From contig JAZDLC010000146.1 in NCBI GenBank assembly GCA_043802345.1, positions 1 through 6,860 of the forward strand: a DNA stretch of 6,860 bases, in the 5' to 3' direction. This DNA is from JAZDLC01 sp043802345. GTDB lineage: Bacteria > Planctomycetota > B15-G4 > JADJEK01. The notes beneath the pieces are model-generated. The model saw only the letters and a program-made list of their open reading frames with translations, made no database searches and was not told the origin of the DNA. A program made the translations under genes and the position numbers. This document shows positions 5,159 through 6,860 of this stretch, piece after piece (positions within the stretch are counted from its first letter, which is position 1; the number at the start of each line of letters is the position of its first letter).

Positions 5159-6860
5159 TCAGTGGTATCCGAAGAGCTGGAGATCACATGATTGTTCTAC
5201 CAACTGCTTGATGCCGTGTGTGTCGTCCGCGTAGGCGCCGGGCCTGTTCCTGGTTTCTAGAGCCGGAGCGAAACCCGCGGGAAGCTTCAGGCCGTATGCC
5301 TCAGAGAACCGGCCCATCTCCCGCCGTGGATCCTCCACCAGATCCTCGTAGCGGACGATCTGCAGGCGATCCCGGCAGGCATGGATCCGTCGCGAGTAGT
5401 GGTTCCAGACCTCGGTCCTGCGCACGTCCCGGTCCTCGGAGGAGAACGAAATGTGGGCCAGCAGCGGCCCGGCAGGGAAGATCTCGGCGATGCCGAAGTG
5501 GGGCGGACAGGATCGCCACGACTGGATCGCGAAGCGAGGGTCCCGCACCACCACCCAGATCTGCCAACCTTGATCGCAAAGCTCCTCGAGGCGGTTCAGG
5601 TAGGGAAGCGTGTATTTCTGGGCCAGGACGAATCGGTCGTCGACGATCTCCACCACGCTTTCCCGCGTTTCCACGCCGGACTTGATGGTGTTCGTGGTGA
5701 GCCGCCCGCTCCGGTCGAAGCGATTCCAGATCGGCTTGCCGGCCTGGATCCTCTGCCGCATCCTCCCGAAGAACCGGTGGCAACGGTCGGTGGGCGAGAT
5801 CTCGTTCAGGCAGACCACGTTTTCGATCTGATTCAAGAGCGCGGAGAACAAGCTGGTGCCGCTCCTGGGCAGTCCGGTGACGATCACGTTGCGGGCTTTC
5901 AGGTCGTCGGGGGTTCGACGCTGGTACAGCCGCTCGTCCAGCTTCTCGGCGATGTTCCGGCAGGAACGGAGCGCCGGCGAGACCACGGGAATGCGCTGGC
6001 GCAGAGGCGGGGCCACCAGGTTCGTGACGGGGGACCACACACGCTCACCACGCATCGCGCGCAGGATGTGCGGGTGCTGCTGGAAGATCTCCATCAGAGT
6101 GGAGCGGGCCAGGAGAGAATGGACCAGGTTCTTCGGGGCGTGATAGTGGCAGAAGATCGGAGGTCTCTCATCCTCGACTCTTCTGAAGTTCGCCGGGTAG
6201 TTGTACGTCTCGCCCAGCAGGCCGATGTCGAGCTCGAGCTTCGAGACGACCGTCGCCAGACCGAGCTGATCCAGCCAGGGACGCTTCGGATGCACGGCCG
6301 GCTCCTGGTCGATCAGCAGACAGCATTCCCGCCATGCATTCGAGAACTCGAATCCGTCTCGCACCGCCACGAAGCCCGCGTTGAAGTACGGCAGTGTCGA
6401 CTCGCCCGAGAACGTGCACCTGAGCCGGATCTTCGGCATCGGCAGGCCCACGGCCCGGTAGACCGGCTCCCAGTCGCTCTCGTGCTTGCCGAAGTAGAGA
6501 CGGTCGACCGGCTTGGCGTTGAACTCCGTCCTGAAGCGCTCATCGTGGTGGAACTCCCGCAGACAGAGCATGTCGGAATCGATGAACACGATCTTGTCGC
6601 AGTCGGTGGGGATCGCCAGGCATGCGACCTTGTTGCCGATGGGGTATCCCGGGTCGACCTCGTTCCGGACCGCGTGTGTGCGGACACCCAGGTGGGCGAG
6701 CTGGCACAGTGTCTTCTGACGCACGCTACCCCATCGCCCTTCCGGCACCGGAAGGGCGGCGACCAGTTCGTGCCGGCACTTCAGGAATCGCTTGAGAGAC
6801 GCCGCCAACAACATCGCCTGGAGTTCAAGCGGCCCGGCCTGGCAGATGAACACGAAACAG
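5159..6860 (-). CDS. Bifunctional glycosyltransferase-sulfotransferase fusion (GT then ST), 5' end outside window
   Basis: At least 566 residues; numbering here counts from the GTG at 6853. The frame stays open to the window edge (Cys-Phe precede that GTG) and the next strand, FVFICQAGPLELQA, looks like a first GT beta-strand, so the true start probably lies just upstream. Residues 1 to about 260 form a GT-A domain: GNKVACL (73-79), the DSD metal site in VFIDSDMLCL (89-98), YFNAGFVAVR (156-165), WLDQ (193-196) and CHYHAPKN (235-242). Residues about 265-320 act as a linker. The sulfotransferase domain follows: VIVTGLPRSGTSLFSALL (323-340) is the PAPS 5' loop, VVVRDPRFAIQSW (434-446) holds Arg437 and Ser445 of the 3'-phosphate site, and RYEDLVEDP (501-509) is the common downstream motif. 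No membrane segment is evident. It is the first gene visible in the operon, 2 nt ahead of the reciprocal fusion. Substrates cannot be inferred. Confidence 0.88.
   Translation of the reverse strand, partial: CFVFICQAGPLELQAMLLAASLKRFLKCRHELVAALPVPEGRWGSVRQKTLCQLAHLGVRTHAVRNEVDPGYPIGNKVACLAIPTDCDKIVFIDSDMLCLREFHHDERFRTEFNAKPVDRLYFGKHESDWEPVYRAVGLPMPKIRLRCTFSGESTLPYFNAGFVAVRDGFEFSNAWRECCLLIDQEPAVHPKRPWLDQLGLATVVSKLELDIGLLGETYNYPANFRRVEDERPPIFCHYHAPKNLVHSLLARSTLMEIFQQHPHILRAMRGERVWSPVTNLVAPPLRQRIPVVSPALRSCRNIAEKLDERLYQRRTPDDLKARNVIVTGLPRSGTSLFSALLNQIENVVCLNEISPTDRCHRFFGRMRQRIQAGKPIWNRFDRSGRLTTNTIKSGVETRESVVEIVDDRFVLAQKYTLPYLNRLEELCDQGWQIWVVVRDPRFAIQSWRSCPPHFGIAEIFPAGPLLAHISFSSEDRDVRRTEVWNHYSRRIHACRDRLQIVRYEDLVEDPRREMGRFSEAYGLKLPAGFAPALETRNRPGAYADDTHGIKQLVEQSCDLQLFGYH

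Noticed and set aside
4281..5234. Plus-strand open frame (317 codons) opposite the ST-GT fusion
   Set aside because: It runs antisense through the sulfotransferase motifs and has no recognisable domain; long antisense frames are expected at this GC content.
5301..6038. Second minus-strand open frame (245 codons) inside the GT-ST fusion gene
   Set aside because: It is a shifted frame within the sulfotransferase-encoding half, rich in Arg, Pro and Ala without motifs; the in-frame PAPS loop and downstream motifs belong to the main gene.
6851..6853. GTG as the true start of the GT-ST fusion
   Set aside because: The frame continues to the window edge with hydrophobic residues that complete the first beta-strand, and only 7 nt are visible upstream. 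A start beyond the window is more likely, so the gene is reported as partial.

Overview
The window is GC-rich bacterial DNA and is almost fully coding on the minus strand. All six recognisable genes read right to left, packed as one apparent operon. Four of the five junctions are coupled (2-nt gap, two 4-base ATGA overlaps, 7-nt gap). Short spacing, TTG starts and strong G/C bias at third codon positions suggest a high-GC bacterium, perhaps an uncultured soil or sediment lineage with a large surface-glycan repertoire. No gene here is a reliable taxonomic marker, so I do not name a phylum.

Layout in transcription order (right to left): (1) 6860-5159, a glycosyltransferase-sulfotransferase fusion whose 5' end lies beyond the window; (2) 5156-3645, a second fusion with the reverse domain order, sulfotransferase then glycosyltransferase; (3) 3648-2779, a stand-alone sulfotransferase; (4) 2782-1517, a UGT/MGT-like family 1 glycosyltransferase; (5) about 1267-317, a family 2 glycosyltransferase, preceded by a 249-bp stretch that is either spacer or an N-terminal extension; (6) 309-1, the N-terminal part of a Wzx/MATE-like polysaccharide flippase that runs off the left edge.

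Inferred role: the set looks like part of a locus that assembles, sulfates and exports a cell-surface glycan or glycolipid. It carries four glycosyltransferase domains, three sulfotransferase domains with recognisable PAPS-binding motifs, and a flippase start. The donor sugars, acceptor and final product cannot be read from the sequence.

The most unusual feature is the adjacent pair of bifunctional proteins with mirror-image architectures (GT-ST next to ST-GT). Their GT domains share the same motif order, but their ST domains look like different sulfotransferase subfamilies. I saw no RNA genes, CRISPR arrays, insertion sequences or attachment sites.
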